A stretch of DNA of 64,000 bases, from contig CANFJL010000010.1 in NCBI GenBank assembly GCA_947447525.1, forward strand, positions 52,861 through 116,860, in the 5' to 3' direction. This DNA comes from Flavobacteriales bacterium. GTDB lineage: Bacteria > Bacteroidota > Bacteroidia > Flavobacteriales_D > Crocinitomicaceae. Below are positions 38,156 to 47,842 of this stretch, piece by piece. The notes under the pieces are model-generated. The model ran no database searches. It saw only the letters and a list, made by a program, of their open reading frames with translations, and had not been told where the DNA came from. Each line of letters starts with the position of its first letter. Positions within the stretch are counted from its first letter, which is position 1. A program made the position numbers and the translations under genes.

Positions 38156-40168
38156 ATGTCAGTTTTAGACTCAAAAATACCCACAGGTCCCATAGCGGAA
38201 AAGTGGACCAACCATAAAAACCACATGAACTTGGTGGCGCCAAATAATCGCCCAAAGATTGATGTTATAGTAGTTGGAACTGGATTAGCTGGTGCTTCAG
38301 CGGCAGCTTCATTGGGCGAAATGGGTTATAATGTTAAAGCGTTTTGTTTTCAAGACTCCCCTAGAAGAGCACATTCAATCGCCGCTCAAGGTGGAATAAA
38401 TGCTGCTAAAAATTATCAAAATGATGGCGATAGTGTTTACCGTTTGTTTTACGATACCATTAAAGGTGGTGATTATCGTGCAAGAGAAGCAAATGTTCAT
38501 CGTTTGGCTGAGGTCTCCGGAAATATTATTGATCAATGTGTTGCGCAAGGCGTTCCATTTGCAAGAGAATATGGTGGTTTATTGGATAACAGATCTTTTG
38601 GAGGTACTCAGGTTCAAAGAACATTTTATGCTGCCGGTCAAACGGGGCAACAATTATTATTAGGTGCGTATTCAGCACTTTCTAGACAAATTGGTTTAGG
38701 AAGAGTTAAAATGTATCACCGTCATGAAATGATGGATTTAGTAAAAATAGATGGGAAAGCAAGAGGAATAATTGCTAGAAATTTAGTTACAGGAGAAATT
38801 GAAAAACATGCTGCACATGCAGTTGTTATTGCTTCCGGAGGATATGGAAATGTTTATTTTCTATCCACTAATGCTATGGGAAGTAATGTCTCTGCCGCAT
38901 GGAAAGTACACAAAAGAGGCGCCATGTTTGCTAACCCTTGTTATGTTCAAATCCATCCGACTTGTGTACCTGTTCATGGAACCAATCAATCCAAATTAAC
39001 TTTAATGTCTGAGTCATTAAGAAATTCTGGACGTATTTGGGTCCCAAAAAAGAAAGAAGATGCTGAAGCAATCAGAGCGGGACAGTTAAAACCAACTCAA
39101 ATAGCAGAAGAAGATAGAGATTATTACTTAGAAAGAAGATATCCTGCCTTCGGTAACTTAGTGCCGCGTGATGTTGCCTCAAGAGCAGCAAAAGAAAGGT
39201 GTGATGCTGGTCACGGAATTGAAGCGAATGACACTAATGAAGGCGTTTATTTAGATTTCGCCACAGAAATTTTATCTAAAGGAAGACAATCTGCTTATGC
39301 CTTGGGTGATCATAACCCAACAGAAGAAAAGATGCGTGAATTAGGTAAAAAATGGATTGAGGAGAAGTATGGTAATTTATTTCAGATGTATCAGAAAATC
39401 ACTGATGAAAATCCATACGAAACACCAATGAAAATATACCCAGCTGTACATTATACTATGGGAGGCGTTTGGGTTGATTATAATTTACAAAGTACTATTC
39501 CAGGATGTTTTGTGACGGGAGAGGCTAATTTTTCTGATCATGGTGCCAATAGATTAGGTGCCTCAGCTTTAATGCAGGGTCTAGCAGATGGATATTTTGT
39601 ACTTCCATATACTATATCGGACTATTTATCGAATGAAATTAGAACGGGAAAAATTTCTACAGAAAGTCCAGAATTTGATGAAGCTGCAGAAAGTGTTAAG
39701 GCGTCTATTGAAAAAATCCTTTCTAATAATGGCACTCATACTGTTGATCATTTTCATAAAAGACTAGGATTGATCATGTGGAACAAGGTGGGAATGGGAA
39801 GAAATGAAAAGGGACTCAAAGAGGCGATTGAAGAAATAGGATTATTGCGAGAAGAGTTTCATAATGATGTATTTGTTCCAGGAACAGCAGAGGAGTTAAA
39901 TCAAGAATTAGAAAAAGCACTTCGTGTAGCCGACTTAATAGAATTAGGACAATTAATGGCTATTGATGCATTGCAGCGCAAGGAGTCTTGTGGTGGACAT
40001 TTTAGAGATGAATATCAAGATGCAGAAGGAGAAACTTTACGTGATGATGAGAATTTTAAATTTGTCGCTGCGTGGGAGTATAATGGATCAGATTCCACAA
40101 AATCTACTTTACATAAAGAAGATTTAAAATATGAGTTTATTAAAATCGCAGCAAGAAATTACAAATAA
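38156..40168 (+). CDS. sdhA: Succinate dehydrogenase / fumarate reductase flavoprotein subunit
   Basis: The catalytic subunit oxidises succinate to fumarate with covalently bound FAD. The 670-residue length fits. The FAD motif [12 protein letters not shown] and the flavinylation region [15 protein letters not shown] (His in AHS) are present. [12 protein letters not shown] and [17 protein letters not shown] are active-site and FAD-binding signatures. It sits between sdhC and sdhB with short gaps, giving the classical three-subunit type B operon. Confidence 0.97.
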   Translation: MSVLDSKIPTGPIAEKWTNHKNHMNLVAPNNRPKIDVIVVGTGLAGASAAASLGEMGYNVKAFCFQDSPRRAHSIAAQGGINAAKNYQNDGDSVYRLFYDTIKGGDYRAREANVHRLAEVSGNIIDQCVAQGVPFAREYGGLLDNRSFGGTQVQRTFYAAGQTGQQLLLGAYSALSRQIGLGRVKMYHRHEMMDLVKIDGKARGIIARNLVTGEIEKHAAHAVVIASGGYGNVYFLSTNAMGSNVSAAWKVHKRGAMFANPCYVQIHPTCVPVHGTNQSKLTLMSESLRNSGRIWVPKKKEDAEAIRAGQLKPTQIAEEDRDYYLERRYPAFGNLVPRDVASRAAKERCDAGHGIEANDTNEGVYLDFATEILSKGRQSAYALGDHNPTEEKMRELGKKWIEEKYGNLFQMYQKITDENPYETPMKIYPAVHYTMGGVWVDYNLQSTIPGCFVTGEANFSDHGANRLGASALMQGLADGYFVLPYTISDYLSNEIRTGKISTESPEFDEAAESVKASIEKILSNNGTHTVDHFHKRLGLIMWNKVGMGRNEKGLKEAIEEIGLLREEFHNDVFVPGTAEELNQELEKALRVADLIELGQLMAIDALQRKESCGGHFRDEYQDAEGETLRDDENFKFVAAWEYNGSDSTKSTLHKEDLKYEFIKIAARNYK

Positions 40169-40182
40169 TTAAAGCAACTATA

Positions 40183-40950
40183 ATGGCAGCAAAATCCATA
40201 AATATTACCTTAAAAATCTGGAGACAAAAGAACGCAAATACTAAGGGTGCTCTAGAAACATATTCCTTAAATGAAGTATCTACCGACAGTTCGTTTTTGG
40301 AAATGTTAGATCAGTTAAATGAACAATTGATAAACGAGAGAAAAGAGCCTATTGCTTTTGACCATGATTGTCGCGAAGGAATTTGTGGAATGTGTTCTTT
40401 ATATATTAATGGTCGCGCTCATGGACCTGAAACGGGTACAACCACATGTCAATTGCATATGCGTATGTTTAGCGATGGAGACACTATTTATGTAGAGCCA
40501 TGGAGATCTCGTGCTTTCCCAATTGTTAAAGATTTAGTTGTGGATCGTTCTGCCTTTGACAGAATTCAACAAGCAGGAGGATTTGTTTCTGTTAACACTT
40601 CTGGAAATACGATGGATGCCAATTCTTTACCAATTCCAAAAGATGATGCGGACAAGGCGTTTGAAGCAGCCGCATGTATTGGTTGTGGCGCTTGTGTTGC
40701 AAGTTGCAAAAATGGTTCAGCCATGTTGTTTGTAGGGGCTAAAGTTTCTCAATATGCTCTTTTACCTCAAGGAAAAGTAGAGGCAAGAGATCGCGTATTA
40801 AACATGGTGCGTCAAATGGATGAAGAAGGATTCGGAAACTGTACAAATACAGGGGCATGCGAAGTAGAGTGTCCTAAGGGAATTTCCTTAGAGAATATTG
40901 CTAGAATGAATAGAGAGTTTTTGAAAGCAGGGCTTTCTTCAGAAAAATAG
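40183..40950 (+). CDS. sdhB: Succinate dehydrogenase / fumarate reductase iron-sulfur subunit
   Basis: This subunit carries electrons from FAD to the cytochrome b anchor through three clusters. The 255 residues hold Cys sets for 2Fe-2S ([10 protein letters not shown]...TTCQLH), 4Fe-4S ([12 protein letters not shown]) and 3Fe-4S ([16 protein letters not shown]). It ends the sdhCAB operon; a weak AAAGATT/AATCTTT hairpin follows near 40980-40999. Confidence 0.97.
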   Translation: MAAKSINITLKIWRQKNANTKGALETYSLNEVSTDSSFLEMLDQLNEQLINERKEPIAFDHDCREGICGMCSLYINGRAHGPETGTTTCQLHMRMFSDGDTIYVEPWRSRAFPIVKDLVVDRSAFDRIQQAGGFVSVNTSGNTMDANSLPIPKDDADKAFEAAACIGCGACVASCKNGSAMLFVGAKVSQYALLPQGKVEARDRVLNMVRQMDEEGFGNCTNTGACEVECPKGISLENIARMNREFLKAGLSSEK

Positions 40951-40986
40951 TAGTATTAAGAAATTAAAATGTACAGAATAAAGATT

Positions 40987-41220
40987 TTATTTAATCTTTT
41001 GTCCTTCACCATTTTTATACCAACCAACATTTTTATCTGGATCTAAAGGAACCGTAGCCTTTTTATTGAATTTATTTTGGATATTCATCCAATAGATAAA
41101 ACCAAAGAATCCCACAAATAAAAGAAGTGTGTTGAAGTAATTTTGCACTACTTCAAAAAACAAAAATATTTGATTTTTAAAAAGGTCTCCTATTGAATAA
41201 ATCATGTCCGTCCAGCTCAT
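40987..41220 (-). CDS. Small single-span membrane protein, unknown function
   Basis: This 77-residue protein has a hydrophobic stretch at about 14-45 (strongest part LLLFVGFFGFIYW) and a charged, probably cytoplasmic C-terminus. The FxxFxYWMN core resembles small flavobacterial proteins (DUF6341-type) that databases sometimes mislabel as uracil phosphoribosyltransferase; it is far too short to be that enzyme. The assignment is from memory and tentative. It converges on sdhB and lies upstream of nothing on its own strand. Confidence 0.65.
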   Translation of the reverse strand: MSWTDMIYSIGDLFKNQIFLFFEVVQNYFNTLLLFVGFFGFIYWMNIQNKFNKKATVPLDPDKNVGWYKNGEGQKIK

Positions 41221-41275
41221 ATCTTTAATTTTATATTACAAAGTAAATGATTTTTTTTTAAATAACATTCAACTT

Positions 41276-41992
41276 TTAAATTTCTCCCATTAATTGCAAG
41301 GTTTCCTTAGAGGCTAGTTGTTCGGCTTCTTTTTTAGTGCTTCCTTTACCTTCGCCATATTCTTTTTTATTGATGGCAACACGAATCGTATAGAGCCAAG
41401 AACCCTCTATATTTTCTTCGCTATGCAATACAAATTCTAAAGTCAATCTTTTCTTCTGACACCAAATAAACAAGCGTGATTTAAAATCGATTTCAACTTC
41501 TAGTAATTTATTTATATCCACAAATTTTCTGAAAATAAAGTTTTGAAGACTCGCTTTGGCTTTGTTAAATCCACCATCTAAATATATAGCGCCAATGAGC
41601 GCCTCAAAGGCATTACCTTCAATAGCTGATAGATTAATAGTCCTACTCTGACTGTATTTTATAACTTCTCGTAAACCCATTTTTTCACCTATCTCAGATA
41701 AGGTTTTACGATTTACAATTTTAGATTTTAATTTGGTTAAGTATCCCTCATCATCTCCAGGAAACTTATTATATAGATATTCTGCGACTACAGCATCGAG
41801 TATTGCATCACCTAAAAACTCTAGCCGCTCATTTGAGTTTAAATCCCCACTACTTAATGATTTATGCCTTAATGCTTTTTTAAATATACTTAAATCGGTA
41901 GGGCGATAGCCAAAATTTCGAATAATAAATTTGATTATTACGAGATCTTTCTCAGATTTTTTAGCAGAAATAAAGGGCAGTCTAAGCGCCAA
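41276..41992 (-). CDS. rnc: Ribonuclease III
   Basis: RNase III cuts double-stranded RNA in rRNA processing and mRNA turnover. The 238-residue protein has the catalytic signature ERLEFLGDAILD, the second acidic region EGNAFEALIGAIYLDGG, and a C-terminal double-stranded-RNA-binding domain (GEGKGSTKKEAEQLASKE). The start is a TTG three bases after the fabF stop and in its frame (TAA TCC TTG), with no ATG available nearby. It is the last gene of acpP-fabF-rnc. Confidence 0.94.
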   Translation of the reverse strand: MALRLPFISAKKSEKDLVIIKFIIRNFGYRPTDLSIFKKALRHKSLSSGDLNSNERLEFLGDAILDAVVAEYLYNKFPGDDEGYLTKLKSKIVNRKTLSEIGEKMGLREVIKYSQSRTINLSAIEGNAFEALIGAIYLDGGFNKAKASLQNFIFRKFVDINKLLEVEIDFKSRLFIWCQKKRLTLEFVLHSEENIEGSWLYTIRVAINKKEYGEGKGSTKKEAEQLASKETLQLMGEI

Positions 41993-41995
41993 GGA

Positions 41996-43246
41996 TTAAG
42001 CGTATTTTTTTACAATTACACTGGTATTGTGTCCTCCAAATCCAAATGTATTGGATAGAGCTACATTAACCGTGCGTTTTTGAGCTGTATTAAAAGTGAA
42101 ATTTAATTTTGTATCCAACTCCGGATCATCAGTGAAATGATTGATTGTAGGTGGAACGATATCATTTTTAACACTTAACACACAAGCAATAGCTTCAATT
42201 GCCCCGGCTGCACCTAATAGGTGACCTGTCATGGATTTTGTTGAGCTAATGTTAATGTTATAGGCATGTTCACCAAATACAGCTTGTATGGCTTTTACCT
42301 CAGCAATATCTCCAAGTGGAGTTGATGTGCCATGAACATTCACATAATCTATTTGATCTGCAGTCATTTCAGCATCTTCTAATGCTGCTAACATCGTATT
42401 TCGTGCTCCAATTCCTTCTGGATGTGGTGCGGTCATGTGATAAGCATCTCCAGACATTCCTCCACCGGCAACTTCTGCATAAATTTTAGCGCCACGCTTA
42501 AGCGCATGTTCTAATTCTTCCAAGATTAGCGCTCCTGAACCCTCTCCTAAAACAAAACCATCACGATCCAAATCAAATGGTCGTGAGGCTGTTAATGGAG
42601 CATCATTTCTGGTTGATAATGCTTTTAAGGCATTGAATCCACCCATACCCATTTGATTTACCGCTGCTTCTGAACCACCAGTTACAATGGCGTCAGCTTT
42701 ACCAAGACGTATCAAGTTAAAAGCATCGATAATTGCATTTGTGGAGGAAGCGCAGGCAGAAACAGTGACATAATTAGGTCCTCGCAAACCGAATTTGATT
42801 GAAATATGACCAGAGGCTATATCAGCAATCATTTTAGGAATAAAGAAAGGATTAAATCTAGGTGTTCCGTCTCCCGCGAAGAAATTTTCTGCTTCATCTT
42901 GAAAAGTTTTAAGTCCTCCGACTCCAGATCCCCAAACAACCCCTATGCGATCGCAATTGGGGTTTGACTCCATTATGCCAGAGTCTGCAATTGCCTCTGT
43001 AGCAGTGACAACTGCATACTGGGAAAACTGATCTAATTTACGCCCTTCTTTTTTATCCATGTGATCCTCCACATTAAAGCCCTTAAGCTCACATGCGAAG
43101 TGTGTTTTGAATAAAGAAGCGTCAAACTGCTGAATTTCGGCAGCGCCACTTTTACCTGCTAATAATGCCTCCCAGTAAGAAGATACATCATTTCCAATGG
43201 GTGTAAGCGCACCAAGACCTGTTACAACAACTCGTTTTAATTGCAT
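41996..43246 (-). CDS. fabF: Beta-ketoacyl-ACP synthase II
   Basis: FabF elongates acyl-ACP chains in fatty acid synthesis by decarboxylative condensation with malonyl-ACP. The 416 residues contain the Cys-His-His triad: Cys165 (VSACASST), His in VHGTSTPLGD and His in MTGHLLGAAG. The C-terminal NTFGFGGHN is typical. It follows acpP by 24 bases and precedes rnc, a widespread gene order. Confidence 0.97.
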   Translation of the reverse strand: MQLKRVVVTGLGALTPIGNDVSSYWEALLAGKSGAAEIQQFDASLFKTHFACELKGFNVEDHMDKKEGRKLDQFSQYAVVTATEAIADSGIMESNPNCDRIGVVWGSGVGGLKTFQDEAENFFAGDGTPRFNPFFIPKMIADIASGHISIKFGLRGPNYVTVSACASSTNAIIDAFNLIRLGKADAIVTGGSEAAVNQMGMGGFNALKALSTRNDAPLTASRPFDLDRDGFVLGEGSGALILEELEHALKRGAKIYAEVAGGGMSGDAYHMTAPHPEGIGARNTMLAALEDAEMTADQIDYVNVHGTSTPLGDIAEVKAIQAVFGEHAYNINISSTKSMTGHLLGAAGAIEAIACVLSVKNDIVPPTINHFTDDPELDTKLNFTFNTAQKRTVNVALSNTFGFGGHNTSVIVKKYA

Positions 43247-43270
43247 AATATTTTAAAAAAGACTTAGGTC

Positions 43271-43507
43271 TTATTGTACGTTGCTTTCTATATAAGCAAT
43301 TGCATCACCAACTGTTTGAATTCCTTCAGCTTTATCGTCTGGAATAGAAATGTTAAATGATTTTTCAAACTCCATGATTAATTCTACGGTGTCTAATGAA
43401 TCCGCACCTAAATCATTTGTGAAGCTCGCTTCGTTTGTAACTTCTGTTTCTTCAACATTAAGTTTATCTACAATAATTGCGATAACTCTACTTTTGATTT
43501 CTGACAT
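43271..43507 (-). CDS. acpP: Acyl carrier protein
   Basis: This 78-residue acidic carrier has Ser37 in [11 protein letters not shown], the phosphopantetheine attachment site. The start is the ATG before SEIKSRV; a longer open frame upstream lies in the leader. It heads the acpP-fabF-rnc operon and is divergent from purN across 137 bp. A TTTCTTTG sequence upstream is one base off the -7 consensus. Confidence 0.96.
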   Translation of the reverse strand: MSEIKSRVIAIIVDKLNVEETEVTNEASFTNDLGADSLDTVELIMEFEKSFNISIPDDKAEGIQTVGDAIAYIESNVQ

Positions 43508-43632
43508 TTTATAAAATTTAAAAGGTTTTAAGTGTGCAAAGAAAAAAACAATCATTCAATTAACAAAATTAATACAAGGGTTTTTATGAACTTATTAGTA
43601 TGGACTTCTTTTAATAAGTCCTAACTAATCCT

Positions 43633-43640
43633 TAATTTTG
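43633..43640 (+). promoter_or_regulatory. Bacteroidota -7 promoter element for purN
   Basis: TAATTTTG ends four bases before the GTG start of purN (spacer TCAA). A leaderless mRNA beginning near the GTG is predicted. No clear -33 element is seen. Confidence 0.6.
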
Positions 43641-43644
43641 TCAA

Positions 43645-44217
43645 GTGAACACTACTATAAACATAGCAATATTTATTTCAGGAAGGGGTACAAATGCAAA
43701 AAATATAATTAATTATTTTTCTGGAAATAAGTTTATAAAGGTTGTTTTAGTGCTTTCAACAAAGGAAAATCAGACCATTTCTACCTTATGTCAGGATAAA
43801 AACATAGTTTTTCTTACACCTAATACTTCACAATTAGCAACATCATTTTATTTACAACAACTACAAGAATTAAAAACAGATTGGATTATTTTAGCTGGTT
43901 TTCTTCGTAAAATTCCACAGGAGTTAATATCCCACTATCCAAATAAAATAATAAATATTCATCCTTCATTGTTGCCTTCTTTTGGTGGAAAAGGTATGTA
44001 CGGTGATTTTGTGCACCAAGCGGTATTGGCTTCAGGGGTAGAAAAATCGGGTATCACCATTCATTATGTTAATGAGGAGTTCGACCAAGGAGAAATTATT
44101 GCTCAATATAGTTGTAAGGTTGATGCAGCTGATACGGTGTCAATGCTTTCAGCTAAAATACATTTATTGGAACAACAATATTTCCCTCAAATTATTGAAG
44201 AAACTATTTCTGAATAG
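43645..44217 (+). CDS. purN: Phosphoribosylglycinamide formyltransferase
   Basis: PurN transfers a formyl group from 10-formyl-THF to GAR in purine synthesis. The 190-residue length is standard, and the catalytic Asn104, His106 and Asp147 are present (NIHPSLLPS; EEFDQGEI). The start is GTG: the conserved INIAIFISGRGTN begins five codons later and no ATG precedes it in frame. The 3' end overlaps kynU by 14 bases (convergent). Confidence 0.95.
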   Translation: MNTTINIAIFISGRGTNAKNIINYFSGNKFIKVVLVLSTKENQTISTLCQDKNIVFLTPNTSQLATSFYLQQLQELKTDWIILAGFLRKIPQELISHYPNKIINIHPSLLPSFGGKGMYGDFVHQAVLASGVEKSGITIHYVNEEFDQGEIIAQYSCKVDAADTVSMLSAKIHLLEQQYFPQIIEETISE

Positions 44218-45481
44218 CTTGATCTAATAAATAACCAAACCTCCAACAATCTTCATAGCTATTATAAAGAGGCGCAGGCGCAACACGAATTACATTAGGC
44301 GCTCTCCAATCTGCAACTACACCAAGTTTACTTAAGGCATCAAATAATTCTTTCCCTTGTCCTTTAGTCATAATGGATAATTGAGCTCCTCTTTGGCTTT
44401 TGTCTTTAGGTGTAATTAATTCGAAGGAGCAGTTTTCCACATTTCTTTCGGATACTTTTTCAATAATAAATTGAAGGTACGCCGTCATGTGATCTCTCTT
44501 TTCTCCAATTGCTTTCATTCCAGCAGACTCGAATAATTCTAGTGAAGCAAGATGCACCGCCATTCCTAAAACAGGCGCATTACTCAGTTGCCACCCTTCT
44601 GCTCCAGGAATTGGATCAAAAACAGATTCCATTTTAAAGCGTTGTTCTTTATTGTGTCCCCACCAACCCGCAAATCGTTTTAAGTCCTTATTATAAGCAT
44701 GTTTTTCATGGACAAACATTCCAGCAACACCGCCAGGGGAAGAGTTTAAATATTTATATCCGCACCAAGCAGCAAAATCTACTCCCCAATCATGCAAGTT
44801 TAAATTAACATTTCCAGCAGCATGTGCCAGGTCAAACCCCGCCATTGCACCAACCGCATGAGCCGCATCAGTAATTGATTTCATATCAAACAATTGTCCT
44901 GAGTAATAATTTACCCCCCCAATCATTACTAATGCAAGTTCATCCCCTAAGGAATTAATTTTAGTAAGAATATCTTCTAAATGAATTAATTGCTCTCCTT
45001 CTCGAGGACCAATTTCCACTAAATTATCCTTACTTAGTCCATGAAATTCTACTTGAGAAGCAAGTGCGTATTGATCACTAGGAAATGCTTTTGCTTCGCA
45101 TAATATTTTTGTCCTTTTTCCTTTGGGTTGGTAAAAAGAAACCATTAATAAATGTAAATTGGTTGTAAGGGAATGTGTAACGACAACTTCTGAGGCTTTA
45201 GCTCCAACAACTTTTGCCGCCATTTCGCTTAAATTCTCATGGTAGGAAAACCAAGGCCTTCTAGAAACAAAGTGTCCCTCTACTCCAAATTTACCCCAAT
45301 CTTCTAATTCCTCCAAAATATAAGTCTTTGCTTTTTTAGGCTGTAGTCCTAAAGAGTTACCGGTAAAATAAACTAATGAATCTGAATGATAATTAGGAAA
45401 GATAAACTCTTCTCTAAAATGTCTTAAGGGATCATTGTTGTCTAATTCTTTTGCAAAGGCAAAGGAGTCGTCGAAAAACAT
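44204..45481 (-). CDS. kynU: Kynureninase
   Basis: Kynureninase is a PLP enzyme that cleaves kynurenine or 3-hydroxykynurenine to anthranilate or 3-hydroxyanthranilate plus alanine, in tryptophan degradation or NAD synthesis. The 425 residues start at the ATG before FFDDSFAF. The PLP lysine is Lys243 in WCGYKYLNSSPGG, with FDLAHAAGN upstream. YFTGNSLGLQPK near the N-terminus is the family signature. No other kyn gene lies nearby. It is divergent from hemL, with only 48 bp between start codons. Confidence 0.95.
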   Translation of the reverse strand: MFFDDSFAFAKELDNNDPLRHFREEFIFPNYHSDSLVYFTGNSLGLQPKKAKTYILEELEDWGKFGVEGHFVSRRPWFSYHENLSEMAAKVVGAKASEVVVTHSLTTNLHLLMVSFYQPKGKRTKILCEAKAFPSDQYALASQVEFHGLSKDNLVEIGPREGEQLIHLEDILTKINSLGDELALVMIGGVNYYSGQLFDMKSITDAAHAVGAMAGFDLAHAAGNVNLNLHDWGVDFAAWCGYKYLNSSPGGVAGMFVHEKHAYNKDLKRFAGWWGHNKEQRFKMESVFDPIPGAEGWQLSNAPVLGMAVHLASLELFESAGMKAIGEKRDHMTAYLQFIIEKVSERNVENCSFELITPKDKSQRGAQLSIMTKGQGKELFDALSKLGVVADWRAPNVIRVAPAPLYNSYEDCWRFGYLLDQAIQK

Positions 45482-45498
45482 AAGCGCTTGAATTTTGT

Positions 45499-45506
45499 TA
45501 TTTTTG
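45499..45506 (+). promoter_or_regulatory. Bacteroidota -7 promoter element for hemL operon
   Basis: TATTTTTG lies 23 bases before the hemL ATG and only six bases from the oppositely oriented kynU element at 45513-45520, so the two promoters share the same 22 bp. Confidence 0.55.
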
Positions 45507-45512
45507 TAAAAA

Positions 45513-45520
45513 CAAAGATA
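45513..45520 (-). promoter_or_regulatory. Bacteroidota -7 promoter element for kynU
   Basis: The minus strand reads TATCTTTG, 31 bases before the kynU ATG. It faces the hemL element across six bases. Confidence 0.55.
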
Positions 45521-45529
45521 AACAAGATA

Positions 45530-46837
45530 ATGAGTCAATTGAATAGAAGTAATTCGGAAAAGTTATTTGAGACCTCTAGCCGCTATTTCCCTGGTGGGGT
45601 AAACTCACCCGTTCGCGCATTTCGTTCTGTGGGAGGGACTCCTATATTTATTAAAAAGGGTGATGGGTGCACTTTGTGGGATGAAGACGACAATCAATAT
45701 ATTGATTTTTGTTGTAGTTGGGGGCCTTTAATTCTTGGTCACAATCACCCCAAGGTATTTTCGGGTATAGTTTCTACTTTAGAAAATGGAGCAAGTTTTG
45801 GTGCTCCTACTCGAAAAGAAAATGAGTTAGCAGCATTAATTCTTGATAGAATAACTTTCATAGATAAGTTGCGATTTGTTTCTTCTGGCACTGAAGCCGT
45901 GATGTCTGCAATTCGATTGGCCAGAGGGTTTACTGGAAAATCAAAAATAGTCAAATTTGATGGCTGTTACCATGGTCATGTAGATTCACTTTTAGTTAAA
46001 GCTGGCAGTGGATTAATTACTTTTGGAACGTCCTCAAGTGCAGGGGTTCCTGAAGCATTAGCGCAAGAAACTATTGTTTTACCTTTAAATGATATCGAGC
46101 TTTTAACGCAATGCTTAGAACAAAATAAAGCGGAAATCGCTTGTGTTATTATCGAGCCTGTACCAGCAAATAATGGGCTCATTTTGCAGGACAAAGTTTT
46201 TTTAGAGGCGCTTAGAGCTCTTTGTACAAAAAATGAAATTTTATTAATATTTGATGAGGTAATATCTGGTTTTAGAGTTGCCTTTGGCGGCGCCTCGTTG
46301 CTTTATGGAATTCATCCCGACATAGTAACTTATGGTAAGATTATTGGGGGTGGGCTTCCCGTTGGAGCCTATGGAGCAAAAAAAGAAATAATGTCTTTTA
46401 TTTCACCTGATGGACCTGTTTATCAAGCAGGAACACTTTCTGGGAATCCCGTTGCGATGGCAGCAGGTATTGCACAATTAACCGAATGTTCAGCTCCAGG
46501 ATTTTATGAGGGTCTTGCAGATAAAACAAGAACATTTGTATCAACTATTAATAACCACGCTTCAGAAAAGCAATATCCATTTGAGATTGTGTCTATTGGT
46601 TCTATATTTTGGCTCTCGTTTGATGGTAAAAAAAGAATAATTGCAGCATCTGATATTAATCCCGATATGCATAATTTTAATCTATTGCATCTTGCCTTAC
46701 TTGAAAAAGGAGTGTATTTAGGTCCAAGTGGATACGAGGTTGGTTTCATTTCTTCTGCCCACGATGAAAAGACACTTACGATTGCTGCAAGTGCTTTTTG
46801 TGAGGCGTTGGATGCTATTTTTAATAATAAAAAATGA
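45530..46837 (+). CDS. hemL: Glutamate-1-semialdehyde 2,1-aminomutase
   Basis: HemL is a PLP enzyme making 5-aminolevulinate from glutamate-1-semialdehyde in the C5 tetrapyrrole pathway. The 435 residues start at the ATG before SQLNRSNSEK; a TTG 14 codons upstream overlaps the promoter. The PLP lysine is Lys270 (TYGKIIGGGLPVGAYG). PGGVNSPVRAF and FDEVISGFRV are signatures. The stop overlaps the SDR gene by four bases, the start of a five-gene coupled run into carotenoid genes. Confidence 0.95.
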   Translation: MSQLNRSNSEKLFETSSRYFPGGVNSPVRAFRSVGGTPIFIKKGDGCTLWDEDDNQYIDFCCSWGPLILGHNHPKVFSGIVSTLENGASFGAPTRKENELAALILDRITFIDKLRFVSSGTEAVMSAIRLARGFTGKSKIVKFDGCYHGHVDSLLVKAGSGLITFGTSSSAGVPEALAQETIVLPLNDIELLTQCLEQNKAEIACVIIEPVPANNGLILQDKVFLEALRALCTKNEILLIFDEVISGFRVAFGGASLLYGIHPDIVTYGKIIGGGLPVGAYGAKKEIMSFISPDGPVYQAGTLSGNPVAMAAGIAQLTECSAPGFYEGLADKTRTFVSTINNHASEKQYPFEIVSIGSIFWLSFDGKKRIIAASDINPDMHNFNLLHLALLEKGVYLGPSGYEVGFISSAHDEKTLTIAASAFCEALDAIFNNKK

Positions 46838-47841
46838 TTTTAGTAACGGGTGCCAGTGGATTAGTTGGAAGTCATTTGCTTTGCCAATTGACTCAAGAGG
46901 CATCCGTTGTCCGTGCTTTATACCGATCTGAAAACAGGAGACAAGATACCAAGGAAATCTTTAATTTTTATTTTAAGGAAAAAGCGGATCAGTTTTTTAA
47001 TAAAATAGAGTGGATAAAAGGAGATATTCTTTCTCTTACTGATCTAGCGTTAATGTTTGAAGATGTAACTCATGTTTATCATTGTGCAGCATTAGTGTCT
47101 TTTCATAAAGCTGATTTTCATCGATGCTTGCAAGTAAATAGAGAGGGCACTGCTAATATTGTTAATTTCTGTTTAAAACACAAGGTTGAAAAACTATGTT
47201 ATGTCAGCTCAACCGCTGCATTATCGTACAATACAAATGGATTAACGGATGAATCTTTTAAGTGGATTCCTGGGCCAGAAGTAAGTGGATATTCAATTTC
47301 AAAATTTGCAGCTGAAAAAGAAGTTTGGAGAGGAATTGAAGAAGGATTGAAGGCAGTAATTATCAATCCTTGTGTAATCCTTGGGCCAGGATCTTGGAAA
47401 GAAAGCTCTCTTTCAATTTTTAAATCAGCCTCTAAAGGAATTGGATTTTATCCAAGTGGATCTAATGCCATTGTAGATGTAAGAGATGTGGTTTACTCCA
47501 TGCACTATTTAATGAACTCTGAAATTTCAAGTAAGAAATTTTTATGTACAGGCCCAAATGTCACCTTCAAAGAACTGCTGGAGGCCCTTGCGGTTCGGTT
47601 CAATAAAAGCGCCCCTAAAATTAAATCCCCCCGCTGGTTGTCTTTGGTTGTTGCTTCATTTTCCGAAGTAATAAATTTAATATTGCGGAAAAGAGCAGGT
47701 TTAACGATAGAATCTGTATATTCAGCCTACAAGAATATAACTTATGATAACCGATTGATTTGTGAAGCAACTGGGGTAAAATTTCACTCTTTGTCCGACA
47801 CATTAGACCATGCCATAAACGGAAAAATAGAAAGAAATTGA
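46834..47841 (+). CDS. NAD(P)-dependent epimerase/dehydratase (extended SDR)
   Basis: The 335-residue extended short-chain dehydrogenase has a Rossmann motif TGASGLVG (glycines at 6, 9 and 12) and an active-site SGYSISKFAAE (YxxxK). STAAL before it supplies the Ser/Thr. It resembles sterol dehydrogenase- or dihydroflavonol reductase-like SDRs, whose substrates cannot be read from sequence. It is coupled to hemL (four-base overlap) and lies one base before the CruF-like gene, so a role in carotenoid or lipid modification is possible but unproven. Confidence 0.85.
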   Translation: MILVTGASGLVGSHLLCQLTQEASVVRALYRSENRRQDTKEIFNFYFKEKADQFFNKIEWIKGDILSLTDLALMFEDVTHVYHCAALVSFHKADFHRCLQVNREGTANIVNFCLKHKVEKLCYVSSTAALSYNTNGLTDESFKWIPGPEVSGYSISKFAAEKEVWRGIEEGLKAVIINPCVILGPGSWKESSLSIFKSASKGIGFYPSGSNAIVDVRDVVYSMHYLMNSEISSKKFLCTGPNVTFKELLEALAVRFNKSAPKIKSPRWLSLVVASFSEVINLILRKRAGLTIESVYSAYKNITYDNRLICEATGVKFHSLSDTLDHAINGKIERN

Positions 47842-47842
47842 G

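Noticed and set aside
40980..40999. Terminator after sdhB
   Set aside because: The AAAGATT/AATCTTT stem is only seven weak pairs with a short T-run; not listed as a feature.
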